A stretch of 64,000 nucleotides of DNA, taken from positions 11,545,203 to 11,609,202 of the forward strand of contig NZ_JAGINW010000001.1 in the NCBI RefSeq assembly GCF_017876405.1. The letters run 5' to 3'. The position numbers were made by a program, and so were the translations under genes. The stretch comes from Kibdelosporangium banguiense. Its GTDB lineage: Bacteria; Actinomycetota; Actinomycetes; Mycobacteriales; Pseudonocardiaceae. This document shows positions 15,639 to 23,084 of this stretch, one piece after another (position 1 is the stretch's first letter; every line of letters begins with the position of its first letter). The notes below the pieces were generated by a model. That model worked only from the letters and a program-made list of their open reading frames with translations, was not told where the DNA came from and did not search any database.

Positions 15639-17114
15639 CTATTGAACTCGCACGCGTGGGGTGCCGCTCGGGGTGGTGGTGCTTCCGGTGACCTGCTGGC
15701 CGCTGCTCTTCTGGAACGTCACGTCGTAGCTGCCGGTGCTGCGTTCCATCTTGACGGTGTCGATGCTGACGCCGGTGGTGTCGTTGGCCAGAAACGCCGG
15801 GCGGCCGTCGGACTTCGCGAAGGACACCGTGCTGTTGAGGAACTTGATGTTCTTGGCGTGCCGCAGCCAGAAGGCGTAGGAAGGCCGGACGCCGAAGGTG
15901 CGGGGCGGGTAGGCGGTCGAATTCTCCGGCGGGACGCGGTTGGCGTCGGACGCCGGGTGACCGCCTGGGAAGTCCAGGTTGAGGCCGTCGAAGGTGACGT
16001 TCTCGATCGGTGAGTCGGTCCGGCCGCTGAGTGAGCTGGAGTACTCGTCGTCACCCGCGACGTCCCGCGGGGTGGTCAGGTTGGCGCCGGTGATGTTGGT
16101 GAGGGTGATGTTGCGGATCTTGCCGGCCGGCGGGTTGCCCGGGCAGCGCGAGCGCTTGCCGATGTTCATGAAGATCGCCGAGGCCGTCTTGGTGAGTTTG
16201 ATGTTGTCGTAGGTGATGTTCTCGATGGTGGCGCCGTCCATCGTGACGATGCCGATGCCCGCCTTGCCCGCACCGGTCACGTTGAGGTTCTTGAACGTGA
16301 TGTTGCGGAAGCTGCCGCACGTCTCCGATCCGAACTGCAGGGCGTTGTTCTCCGCGGACAGCACGGTGGAGTCGCGCACGATGTTGTTCTCGCTCACGAA
16401 CGTGCGGCCCAGGGCGTAGTCGCTCTTGAAGACCACGGCGTCGTCGCTGGCCTCGATGCGCGAGTTGGAGATCTCGACGTTCGAACTGTTGATGATGTTG
16501 AAGGCGTCCCGGTCGTCGGCGGACAGGATCTTGGTGTTGTCCATCCGAACACCGACACAGCCGTTCATCAGGATCGCGAAATGGCCGCCCTGGCGGAACG
16601 TGATGTCCTGGAAACTGACGTTCTTGCAGTACTTCAGGCTCAGCGCCTTGTCGGCCACGCCCTGGCCGGGGTCGCCGGTGGTCAGCTTGTTGTCGCCGTC
16701 GATGGTCCCCGCGCCGGTGAATGCCACGTTCTCGACGTTCTCGCCGAAGATCAGCGCGTTGTGGAAATGGCTGTGGCCGTAGTCCTGGTACTCGTCCCAT
16801 TCGTTGGACTCGGCCTTGTCCATCCCGCTGCCCGCGGCGAGCAGCGTCGCGCCCGCGTTGAGGTTGAACGTGATGTTGCTCTTCAGGTGGATGGTGCGCG
16901 ACCGGTAGCGGCCGGCGGGGAAGTCCACGGTCCCGCCACCGGCCGCACTCGCCGCGTTGATCGCCTTGTCGATCGCGTCGTCGTCATTGGTGCTGCCGTT
17001 GCCGACCGCTCCGTACGACTTGACGTTGAACACGGGCGGCGCCGCCGCAGCCGCCGGCGCCGTCAGGCCCGCGGCTATCACGCAGGCCAGAGCCACCGTG
17101 CCGAATCTCGCCAT
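15639..17114 (-). CDS. secreted pectinase-like right-handed beta-helix protein (GH28-like)
   Basis: 491 residues. Signal peptide MARFGTVALACVIAAGLTAP, then the pectate-lyase/GH28 start FNVKSYGAVGNGSTNDDDAI, followed by many beta-helix coils (NVEISNSRIEASDDAVVFKS, NITFKNLNV, IENITYDNIKL). The DD in ASDDAVVFKS corresponds to the GH28 catalytic aspartate pair and GRTDSPIEN lies late in the helix. The usual GHG histidine motif is not obvious, so the family may be an inactive or divergent polygalacturonase, a rhamnogalacturonase-like enzyme or a lyase. SD TAGGAG precedes ATG 17114. Its promoter carries a LacI-type operator. Expected outside the cell, acting on plant polysaccharide. Confidence 0.82.
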   Translation of the reverse strand: MARFGTVALACVIAAGLTAPAAAAAPPVFNVKSYGAVGNGSTNDDDAIDKAINAASAAGGGTVDFPAGRYRSRTIHLKSNITFNLNAGATLLAAGSGMDKAESNEWDEYQDYGHSHFHNALIFGENVENVAFTGAGTIDGDNKLTTGDPGQGVADKALSLKYCKNVSFQDITFRQGGHFAILMNGCVGVRMDNTKILSADDRDAFNIINSSNVEISNSRIEASDDAVVFKSDYALGRTFVSENNIVRDSTVLSAENNALQFGSETCGSFRNITFKNLNVTGAGKAGIGIVTMDGATIENITYDNIKLTKTASAIFMNIGKRSRCPGNPPAGKIRNITLTNITGANLTTPRDVAGDDEYSSSLSGRTDSPIENVTFDGLNLDFPGGHPASDANRVPPENSTAYPPRTFGVRPSYAFWLRHAKNIKFLNSTVSFAKSDGRPAFLANDTTGVSIDTVKMERSTGSYDVTFQKSSGQQVTGSTTTPSGTPRVRVQ

Positions 17115-17153
17115 TGAGAACTCCTAGTCTCCGAAGTCGACCCAGCGGCGGAA

Positions 17154-17168
17154 TGAAAACGTTTACGA
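17154..17168. promoter_or_regulatory. putative LacI-family operator
   Basis: TGAAAACGTTTACGA contains the AAACGTTT palindrome with the AAAACGTTT core typical of LacI/CcpA-like repressors. It is 40 bp upstream of the beta-helix gene start and in line with sugar-induced expression. The cognate regulator is not in the window. Confidence 0.5.
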
Positions 17169-17176
17169 AACAAACA

Positions 17177-18070
17177 CTAAAGGTGACGGTCGGTGGTCGT
17201 CAACCGTTCGGAGCACAGACAGCGCACGCCTTTCCCGATCCAATCCCGGCCCTCCCACTCCGGGTGCCGCTCGATCATCAACGCCTCGATCTCCTCGACC
17301 ATGGTCTGCTCGCTCATCGCCGAATCGCGGCGAGCCCAGGTCTCGTGGCGCAGCAACTCCAGGTAGTCGTGTACGTCCGCAAGCAGTTGCGCGCCACCTA
17401 CATCGCCGTGGCCGGGCACAACAACCTGCGGAGCATCAGCGGCGAGACGCTGCATCACAGCGAGCCAGCGCACACCTGAAACATCGGTGTCGTACGGCGG
17501 GAACCACGGGAAGATCGCGAACTGACCGGTTTCCACCAGATCCCCGGTGAACAGGACGTCCGCGTCGGTCACCTTGACCACCTGGTCACCCCGGCTGTGC
17601 GCCCGGCCCGTCGCCTGCAGACGCACCACCCGGCCACCCAGGTCCAAGTCGTAGGCCTCGTCGTAGACGATGTCCGGTTGCACAAACTCGACCCCCTCAA
17701 GCTGGCGTGCGACACCTTCGCCGAGGCCCTTGAACATCTCGATGTAGCCCGGCCCCTTCTGCGCCAGGTCATCAGCCTGCGCCTGGTTGACCAGGTACGT
17801 CGCCTCACCGGCGAAACTCTGGGCACCCATGGCGTGCTCAGGATGAAAGTGCGTGGTGGTCAGATACAGCTTGCGGCCCTGCGCATAGTCGGCCGCGAAC
17901 GCCAGCACGGTCTCGGCGTTGCGCGGGCCCATACCCGTATCCACAACCAAAACGGCATGCCGGCCACCGATGACGCCGATGTTCGGGACGAGTTGCACAT
18001 GCCGGTTCGGGACGACGACCACGTCCTTCGCGACTTCCTGCACGTCCTTGATCTGTACAACTGGTTCCAT
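17177..18070 (-). CDS. MBL-fold metallo-hydrolase
   Basis: 297 residues from ATG 18070. Metal ligands of the metallo-beta-lactamase fold are visible: THFHPEH (HxHxEH, with Glu instead of the usual Asp), a histidine in ATGRAHSRGDQV, FTGDLVETGQ (Asp) and VVPGHGDVGG (His). An N-terminal part with IGGRHAVLVVDTGMG is the usual first strand pair. The Glu-for-Asp change at the second motif is known in some family members but may alter metal use. Substrate unknown. The gene diverges from a LysR regulator with a perfect LTTR box between them, so regulation by that protein is likely. Confidence 0.85.
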   Translation of the reverse strand: MEPVVQIKDVQEVAKDVVVVPNRHVQLVPNIGVIGGRHAVLVVDTGMGPRNAETVLAFAADYAQGRKLYLTTTHFHPEHAMGAQSFAGEATYLVNQAQADDLAQKGPGYIEMFKGLGEGVARQLEGVEFVQPDIVYDEAYDLDLGGRVVRLQATGRAHSRGDQVVKVTDADVLFTGDLVETGQFAIFPWFPPYDTDVSGVRWLAVMQRLAADAPQVVVPGHGDVGGAQLLADVHDYLELLRHETWARRDSAMSEQTMVEEIEALMIERHPEWEGRDWIGKGVRCLCSERLTTTDRHL

Positions 18071-18126
18071 GGCGCCAGTCCATCGCGGACTGAGCCCGGC
18101 AGTCCAAGCCCGATTCGCACGCCCCG

Positions 18127-18141
18127 ATACCGATCCGGTAT
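18127..18141. promoter_or_regulatory. LysR-type operator (T-N11-A box)
   Basis: ATACC-GATCC-GGTAT is a perfect 15-bp inverted repeat that fits the T-N11-A LTTR consensus. It lies 11 bp upstream of the LysR start and 56 bp upstream of the MBL start, in their 82-bp divergent region. Confidence 0.6.
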
Positions 18142-18152
18142 TTTCGCTGGTG

Positions 18153-19010
18153 ATGGACCTACGCGAGCTTCGGTACTTCGTAGCGGTGGCCGAGGAACTC
18201 CACTTCGGCCGGGCCGCCACCCGCCTGCACATGACCCAGCCACCCCTGAGCCGGGCCATCAAACAGCTCGAAACCGACCTCGGATGCGTGCTGTTGCAAC
18301 GTTCTCCCAGCGGAGTCGCTCTCACCCCAGCCGGGGCATCGCTCTACGACGAGGCCCTCACACTGCTCGCACAGGCCGACCAAGCCCGCACACGCGTGGC
18401 CGCCGCAGCAGGCACAGCCACTATCACCATAGGCACCCTTGCCAACAGCGCAGAGGAAGTCGGCACCAGCCTGGCCGCGGCATTCCGGAAACACCATCCC
18501 TCAGTGCATGTCCACATCCGAGAGGCAGACCTGACCGATCCCACCATCGGCCTGCGAGCCGGTCTCGTCGACGTGGCCCTGACACGGACTCCGTTTGACA
18601 CCACAGGAATCACTACACAAGTCCTGCGCACCGACCCGGTCGGTGTGGTCCTCCGAGCCGACGACCCCCTCGCCGGCCGGGAAAGCCTTCGCCTGCAAGA
18701 CCTCGACGACCGCCCATGGTTCCGATTCCCAGAGGGAACCGACCCGATATGGCAGGCCTACTGGAGCGGCGGCCAACCCCGCGACGGCCTCATCGTCCGG
18801 ACAGTCCACGAGTGCATTCAAGCTGTTCTCTGGAACGGCACAGTCGGCCTGACAACGCTGGGCCATCCCCTTCCCGAAGGACTCACTGCGGTTGCGTTGG
18901 CCGACATGGCACCCAGCTCTTTGGTGGTCGCCTGGACCGGTACCAATCCCGGGCCGCTGATCCACTCGTTCGCCCGCGTCGCCGCCGCCACCTACAGTTC
19001 GCGCTCGTAG
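18153..19010 (+). CDS. LysR-family transcriptional regulator
   Basis: 285 residues. The N-terminal winged HTH is clear: MDLRELRYFVAVAEELHFGR, AATRLHMTQPPLSRAIKQLE and the wing LLQRSPSGVALTPAG. The C-terminal periplasmic-binding-protein-like effector domain follows (TITIGTLANSAEEV, DVALTRTPF). ATG 18153 starts the HTH; a GTG one codon upstream is also possible. It diverges from the MBL hydrolase. The end of the gene overlaps the convergent GNAT gene by 19 bp. The effector is unknown. Confidence 0.9.
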   Translation: MDLRELRYFVAVAEELHFGRAATRLHMTQPPLSRAIKQLETDLGCVLLQRSPSGVALTPAGASLYDEALTLLAQADQARTRVAAAAGTATITIGTLANSAEEVGTSLAAAFRKHHPSVHVHIREADLTDPTIGLRAGLVDVALTRTPFDTTGITTQVLRTDPVGVVLRADDPLAGRESLRLQDLDDRPWFRFPEGTDPIWQAYWSGGQPRDGLIVRTVHECIQAVLWNGTVGLTTLGHPLPEGLTAVALADMAPSSLVVAWTGTNPGPLIHSFARVAAATYSSRS

Positions 19011-19474
19011 CAAACCGACAGGACCGAGCCGACGTAGCTGCCGAAAGCAGGGATCTCCCGGTAGCCCTCACGAAGGTAGAAACGCCGGGCATCGGGCTGT
19101 TCAGTGCCCGTCTCCAGGCGCACCGTGCGCCATCCCCGCTCGACGGCGGCCGACTCCAGGGCACGCAGCAGGCCGGTCGCCACTCCGCTGCCACGCATCC
19201 GTGGCACGACATACATTCGTTTGATCTCCGCAGCGGCAGCATCGAGCCGGCGCAGAGCACCGCAACCGATCGCCTCACCGGTGTCACGATCGACTGCGAC
19301 AAGGAAGAGATTCACGTCTCCTGCCGACGGCGGCATCCCAGGCTCATGGTCGTCGGTGCCATAGCGAGCGTCGAGCTCGTCACGCTGCTGCCGGCGCATT
19401 TCGACACCGGCAGGGTCATCCCAGGGCCGTACCTCGATCATCCACTGCTGCAGTTTCGACACTGTCCACTCCAT
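18992..19474 (-). CDS. GNAT-family N-acetyltransferase
   Basis: About 160 residues. The acetyl-CoA-binding signature is present as PRMRGSGVATGLLRAL (R/Q-x-x-G-x-G/A), with preceding strands AIGCGALRRL and AAEIKRMYVV and the following EQPDARRFYLREGYRE. ATG 19474 and ATG 19441 are alternatives; I took the longer. The 5' end faces a divergent TetR gene with a perfect operator between them that would cover the promoter of both. The substrate is unknown; a small-molecule or peptide amine is usual for this size class. Confidence 0.85.
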   Translation of the reverse strand: MEWTVSKLQQWMIEVRPWDDPAGVEMRRQQRDELDARYGTDDHEPGMPPSAGDVNLFLVAVDRDTGEAIGCGALRRLDAAAAEIKRMYVVPRMRGSGVATGLLRALESAAVERGWRTVRLETGTEQPDARRFYLREGYREIPAFGSYVGSVLSVCYEREL

Positions 19475-19480
19475 CCAGCC

Positions 19481-19509
19481 GTAACATCTGTTACCGTAAC
19501 AGATGTTAC
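19481..19509. promoter_or_regulatory. TetR operator, 14-bp perfect arms
   Basis: GTAACATCTGTTAC (19481-19494) and its exact reverse complement GTAACAGATGTTAC (19496-19509) flank one central base. It sits between the GNAT start and the TetR start (19527), a typical divergent autoregulated arrangement. Confidence 0.75.
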
Positions 19510-19526
19510 GAGGAAACGAGCCATCC

Positions 19527-20114
19527 ATGTCACGAACAGCCGACCCGTCAGCCCAGCAGGCCCAGCTCTCCCAAGCGGTGTGGGACGTCCTGGCCGGCCA
19601 GGGACTCGAGCGACTCACGATCCGCGCGGTCGCCGCAGCGGCAGGCTGCACGACAGGCCTGGTCATGCACCGGTTCCCCAACCGCCGGGCCCTGCTACGG
19701 CACGCCCGGCAACTGCTGCACGAGCGAACCCGCGACCGAGTCGAAACCCTCGAAACCGAGTCGGCAAGCCCTCAGACCGCCTTGCGCGCCGTCCTCGCAC
19801 AAGCCCTGGCACTGGACGCCGAAACCACAGCGGAAGCCATCGTCTGGGTGGGTTTCCTGGCCTCCGCCGTCGGCGACGACGAACTGACCACACTGCACCA
19901 GGCCAACAACCAGGCATGGCGGGAACGGATCATCCGGCTTGTCTCGGCAGTCGCACCCCGTTGGCCCAAGGACCGAGTGGCGACAACGGCATACGCCCTG
20001 ATCGCAATGGTGGAAGGAACGGCCGCACTCGCCTCTACCGACCCGGCCGCCTACCCACCCACCACACAGTTGGCGATGCTCGACACAACCCTCACCGCCT
20101 TCGCCTTGTCATAG
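19527..20114 (+). CDS. TetR-family transcriptional regulator
   Basis: 195 residues from ATG 19527. N-terminal HTH: TIRAVAAAAGCTTGLVMHRFPNRRALLRHAR in two parts is the usual TetR helix-turn-helix with the tail that contacts DNA. The C-terminal ligand-binding helices follow. An upstream ATG at 19503 lies inside the operator palindrome and is unlikely to be used. The gene diverges from the GNAT acetyltransferase, the probable target besides itself. The ligand is unknown. Confidence 0.88.
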   Translation: MSRTADPSAQQAQLSQAVWDVLAGQGLERLTIRAVAAAAGCTTGLVMHRFPNRRALLRHARQLLHERTRDRVETLETESASPQTALRAVLAQALALDAETTAEAIVWVGFLASAVGDDELTTLHQANNQAWRERIIRLVSAVAPRWPKDRVATTAYALIAMVEGTAALASTDPAAYPPTTQLAMLDTTLTAFALS

Positions 20115-20196
20115 TCCTCTCGGGAACGCTGATTCCATGGACTGTCAATTACCAACAATTCAAATTCGGCTGACCGGGTGATGAGCCGATCGAGGG

Positions 20197-20213
20197 CGTA
20201 ACGATCGTTTACG
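20197..20213. promoter_or_regulatory. imperfect palindrome upstream of the membrane protein
   Basis: CGTAA-CGATCGT-TTACG forms a 17-bp inverted repeat with an internal ACGATCGT palindrome, 47 bp upstream of GTG 20260. It could be an operator or a chance repeat; the regulator is unknown. Confidence 0.25.
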
Positions 20214-20259
20214 CGGACGCGAGAAGTCGTTGACTGTTTCTCCGATAGGTGGAGTCGCT

Positions 20260-21189
20260 GTGGACGACAATGTTCTCGCCAGTCAGGTTGTCCGTTACAT
20301 CTCCGCAGCCGTGAGCGCTTATGGGTCTGCTGTCATGACTCATCTTGATGACGTCGCTTCCGACGAGGACGTGCAGGCCGGGTTGCGGCTTCTTCGTGAT
20401 TTGTCGTCCAATCCGGCAGTCGAGGCCGGGATGGTCACTCTCACCTCGTCACATGACGATCCGGACTTCCAGGCCGGCTTGCGTCTCCAGGTCAAAACGG
20501 CGCTTCGCGAGGACGCCGGGCTTCCTGTACGGCTTGTCGTCCACCTGCCGGAGAACGACCGCCTGCCCAGCAACGAGGACCGCTCGATAAGCATCGGCGG
20601 AAACAACTCCGGGCCGGTTTCATCGGGCGATCAGGCCACGACGTTCCACAATATCACCGCCACCAAGGCACGCTTCAACGTCGACAATTCCGTCAACAAG
20701 AGACGTTTCATATTCATCCCGGTCGGATTCTTTGTCAACATCACCGAGAAGGTCACCTCCGCGGCGAGCTCGCACCCTGTCATCGCATCGGTGGTGAGCA
20801 CCGCGATCATCGCAGGCGGGATCGCCGGTGGAGTGGCCCTTTCGCAGGGCACCGATCCTCTGGAAGGGCAGTGGCAGGACAATCTGGGCAACATCGTCGA
20901 GTTTGTTCCCGGCGACGGTGACAACTGGATTCAAAATGTCATCAGCGTGGGCCAGAAGAACACCTGCCCGGCCGGCGGTGCTCGCATCACCGGGTCGGGT
21001 GGGCACTACATGGGTGCCGTGCCGTTTTACTCGACAGTCGGCGAACAGTGCCGGGGGTATGTCGGCGATGGAACGATCACCATCGACATACCTCAGGACA
21101 GCGTGACCGCGTCGGTAACTGTCAACCCTCCTGCGGGAAACACCTCTCGATGCCTCAGCTGTGGCGCGATCACCTGGACCAAGCAGTGA
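20260..21189 (+). CDS. single-pass membrane protein with an amyloid-like motif
   Basis: 309 residues. Residues 1-~95 are a helical cytosolic domain with two similar stretches (VQAGLRLLRDL and FQAGLRLQVKTAL). At ~110-128 is a Gly/Asn/Ser-rich segment ISIGGNNSGPVSSGDQ of the kind seen in bacterial RHIM/BASS amyloid signalling motifs. A transmembrane helix (VIASVVSTAIIAGGIAGGVA, ~180-200) follows, then an external domain of ~100 residues (PLEGQWQDNLGNIVEF) with four cysteines, two in a CLSC pair near the C terminus. GTG 20260 has GGTGGAG upstream; a TTG ten codons earlier is the alternative. Family unknown. A signalling or immunity role is inference only. A terminator hairpin follows. Confidence 0.6.
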   Translation: MDDNVLASQVVRYISAAVSAYGSAVMTHLDDVASDEDVQAGLRLLRDLSSNPAVEAGMVTLTSSHDDPDFQAGLRLQVKTALREDAGLPVRLVVHLPENDRLPSNEDRSISIGGNNSGPVSSGDQATTFHNITATKARFNVDNSVNKRRFIFIPVGFFVNITEKVTSAASSHPVIASVVSTAIIAGGIAGGVALSQGTDPLEGQWQDNLGNIVEFVPGDGDNWIQNVISVGQKNTCPAGGARITGSGGHYMGAVPFYSTVGEQCRGYVGDGTITIDIPQDSVTASVTVNPPAGNTSRCLSCGAITWTKQ

Positions 21190-21191
21190 AA

Positions 21192-21227
21192 AGTCTGCCC
21201 GGCACGCCGAAGCGCACCGGGCAGACT
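21192..21227. terminator. bidirectional hairpin terminator
   Basis: Stem AGTCTGCCCGG (21192-21202) with CCGGGCAGACT (21217-21227), 11 perfect bp, 14-nt loop, between convergent genes that end at 21189 and 21240. Confidence 0.75.
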
Positions 21228-21239
21228 GAGGAGAAATAC

Positions 21240-23027
21240 CTACCAGCGGAACGGGAAAACGACTGCGGCTGAGCCGCCGCCGCGGCGGACTGGTTCGGCG
21301 GCAGCCAGCCAGCGACCGTCGGGGAGGCGTTCGACGCCGGTGGCGGCGCCGATTTCCCCTGGGGCGGTGCTGAAGCCCTGGCCGCGGTTCTTCAGTTCGG
21401 CGGTTTCAGGTTGGTCCAGGAAGGCCTGTTCGACCTGGGCTGCCGCCGAGTTTCGCTGGGAGGCGCGGGGAGCCGCGATGGCGTCCACAAGGGACTTGCC
21501 GCGATCCACCCGGCCGGTGATCACCTGGGCGACTGTGGTGATGATCGAGGCTCCGCCGGGGGAACCGGTGGCGAAGTAGGGCTTTCCGTTGCGCAGCACG
21601 ATGGTGGGCGCCATGGAGGAGCGGGGGCGCTTGTCGGCGGCGGGGAGGTTGGGGTCGGGCACTCCTGGGAACAGGGGCGCGAAGTTGAAGTCGGTCAGCT
21701 CGTTGTTGAGCAGGAAACCCCGGCCTGGCACGACGATTCCGTTGCCGCCTTCGGATTCGATGGTCAGGGTGTAGGCGACCACGTTGCCCCAGGCGTCTGC
21801 CGTGGTGAGGTGCGTGGTGTGCTGGCTGCCGATCTCGGCGGCCACACCCTGGCCGGTGGTGGCGCAAGGGGTTGGGTTGCGAGGGTCGCCGGGTGCGACG
21901 GGGCTCGTCAGGGCCTTGGCCGGGTTGATGAGGCACGCGCGGGAGTCGGCGAACTTCTGCGACAGCAGCTCGCTGGTCGGCACGTTGCTGAACGCGGGGT
22001 CTCCGACCCAGCGGTTGCGGTCCGCGAACGCGAGCCGGGTCGACTCCAGGAAATAGTGCAGATAGTCCGTCTGCGACAGGTTCTTCACGTTGGTCGGCTC
22101 GAGGATGTTCAGCGCCTCGCCGACTGTCGTGCCGCCGGACGAGGGCGGGCCCATGCTGTAGATGTCCAGGCCACGGTAGTTCGTCTTGGACGGCTCACGC
22201 AGCGGGGCCTCGTAACGGGCCAGATCGGCCTGGGTCAGCTTGCCGGGGCGCACATTCAGTGTTGACGCCGGGTCCTTGGGCGGCTGCTGGACGGTCTGCA
22301 CGATCTCCTTGCCGATCTGACCGTCGTACAGCGACCTCAGGTTGGTGTTGGCCAACTCCCGGTACGTGTCGGCCATATCGGGGTTACGGAATGTCGTACC
22401 CACGGCGGGTGGCTGCCCGCCAGGCAGGTACAGCGCGCGGGTCGACGGGAACGCGGCGAACCGCGCAGCGTTGTTGGCGACCTGGCCACGGAACGTCGCG
22501 TCGACCACGAAGCCCGAGCGCGCGAGCTCCTCAGCGGGCTTCATCACGTCCTTGAGCGACTTGCGGCCCCACAGCTGGAGCGCGCGCTCCCACGTCTTGG
22601 GCGTGCCAGGCACGCCGACGCTGAGCCCGCTGGTGACGCCTTCGGCGAACGGAAGCGGCGCACCGTTCTCCTGGAACAGTGTTTCGGTCGCGGACATCGG
22701 CGTGGTCTCACGACCGTCGATGGTGTGCACCTTGCCGGTCCGGGCCTCGTAGAACACGAAGAAGCCGCCACCGCCGATGCCGTTGGAGAACGGGTCGGTG
22801 ACACCGAGCGCTGCCGCGGTGGCGACGGCCGCGTCGACCGCGTTGCCGCCTCGGCGCAGCACCGAGATGCCGATCGCGGTGGCGTCCGAGTCGATACTGG
22901 CCACGGCGCCGCCGTAGCCGATTGCCTCGGGCACCTTGGGCCTGGTCGGTGTCGCCCCCGACTCCGCACCACTGACGAGCACGGTTGTGACGGTGAGCAA
23001 CGCGACCAGGGTGGCGGATCTGCGCAC
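21240..23027 (-). CDS. ggt: gamma-glutamyltransferase
   Basis: 595 residues. Signal peptide and lipid-like leader (VRRSATLVALLTVTTVLVSG) then the mature enzyme. The autocatalytic cleavage/nucleophile threonine lies in SQHTTHLTTADAWGN near residue 403. The substrate loops NGIGGGGFFVFYE, TIDGRETTP and GPPSSGGTTVGEAL and the late SSMAPTIVLRNGKPYF are all in place. It hydrolyses or transfers gamma-glutamyl groups from glutathione and similar peptides outside the membrane. GTG 23027 is chosen over GTG 23042 because GGGAGGT precedes it by six bases. It lies 57 bp after the aldehyde dehydrogenase and may be in the same transcript. Confidence 0.93.
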   Translation of the reverse strand: MRRSATLVALLTVTTVLVSGAESGATPTRPKVPEAIGYGGAVASIDSDATAIGISVLRRGGNAVDAAVATAAALGVTDPFSNGIGGGGFFVFYEARTGKVHTIDGRETTPMSATETLFQENGAPLPFAEGVTSGLSVGVPGTPKTWERALQLWGRKSLKDVMKPAEELARSGFVVDATFRGQVANNAARFAAFPSTRALYLPGGQPPAVGTTFRNPDMADTYRELANTNLRSLYDGQIGKEIVQTVQQPPKDPASTLNVRPGKLTQADLARYEAPLREPSKTNYRGLDIYSMGPPSSGGTTVGEALNILEPTNVKNLSQTDYLHYFLESTRLAFADRNRWVGDPAFSNVPTSELLSQKFADSRACLINPAKALTSPVAPGDPRNPTPCATTGQGVAAEIGSQHTTHLTTADAWGNVVAYTLTIESEGGNGIVVPGRGFLLNNELTDFNFAPLFPGVPDPNLPAADKRPRSSMAPTIVLRNGKPYFATGSPGGASIITTVAQVITGRVDRGKSLVDAIAAPRASQRNSAAAQVEQAFLDQPETAELKNRGQGFSTAPGEIGAATGVERLPDGRWLAAAEPVRRGGGSAAVVFPFRW

Positions 23028-23084
23028 GACATGACCTCCCACAGACGGCTGAAGGCCCCACTCTGCCCCCAGCCGCCAATGATC

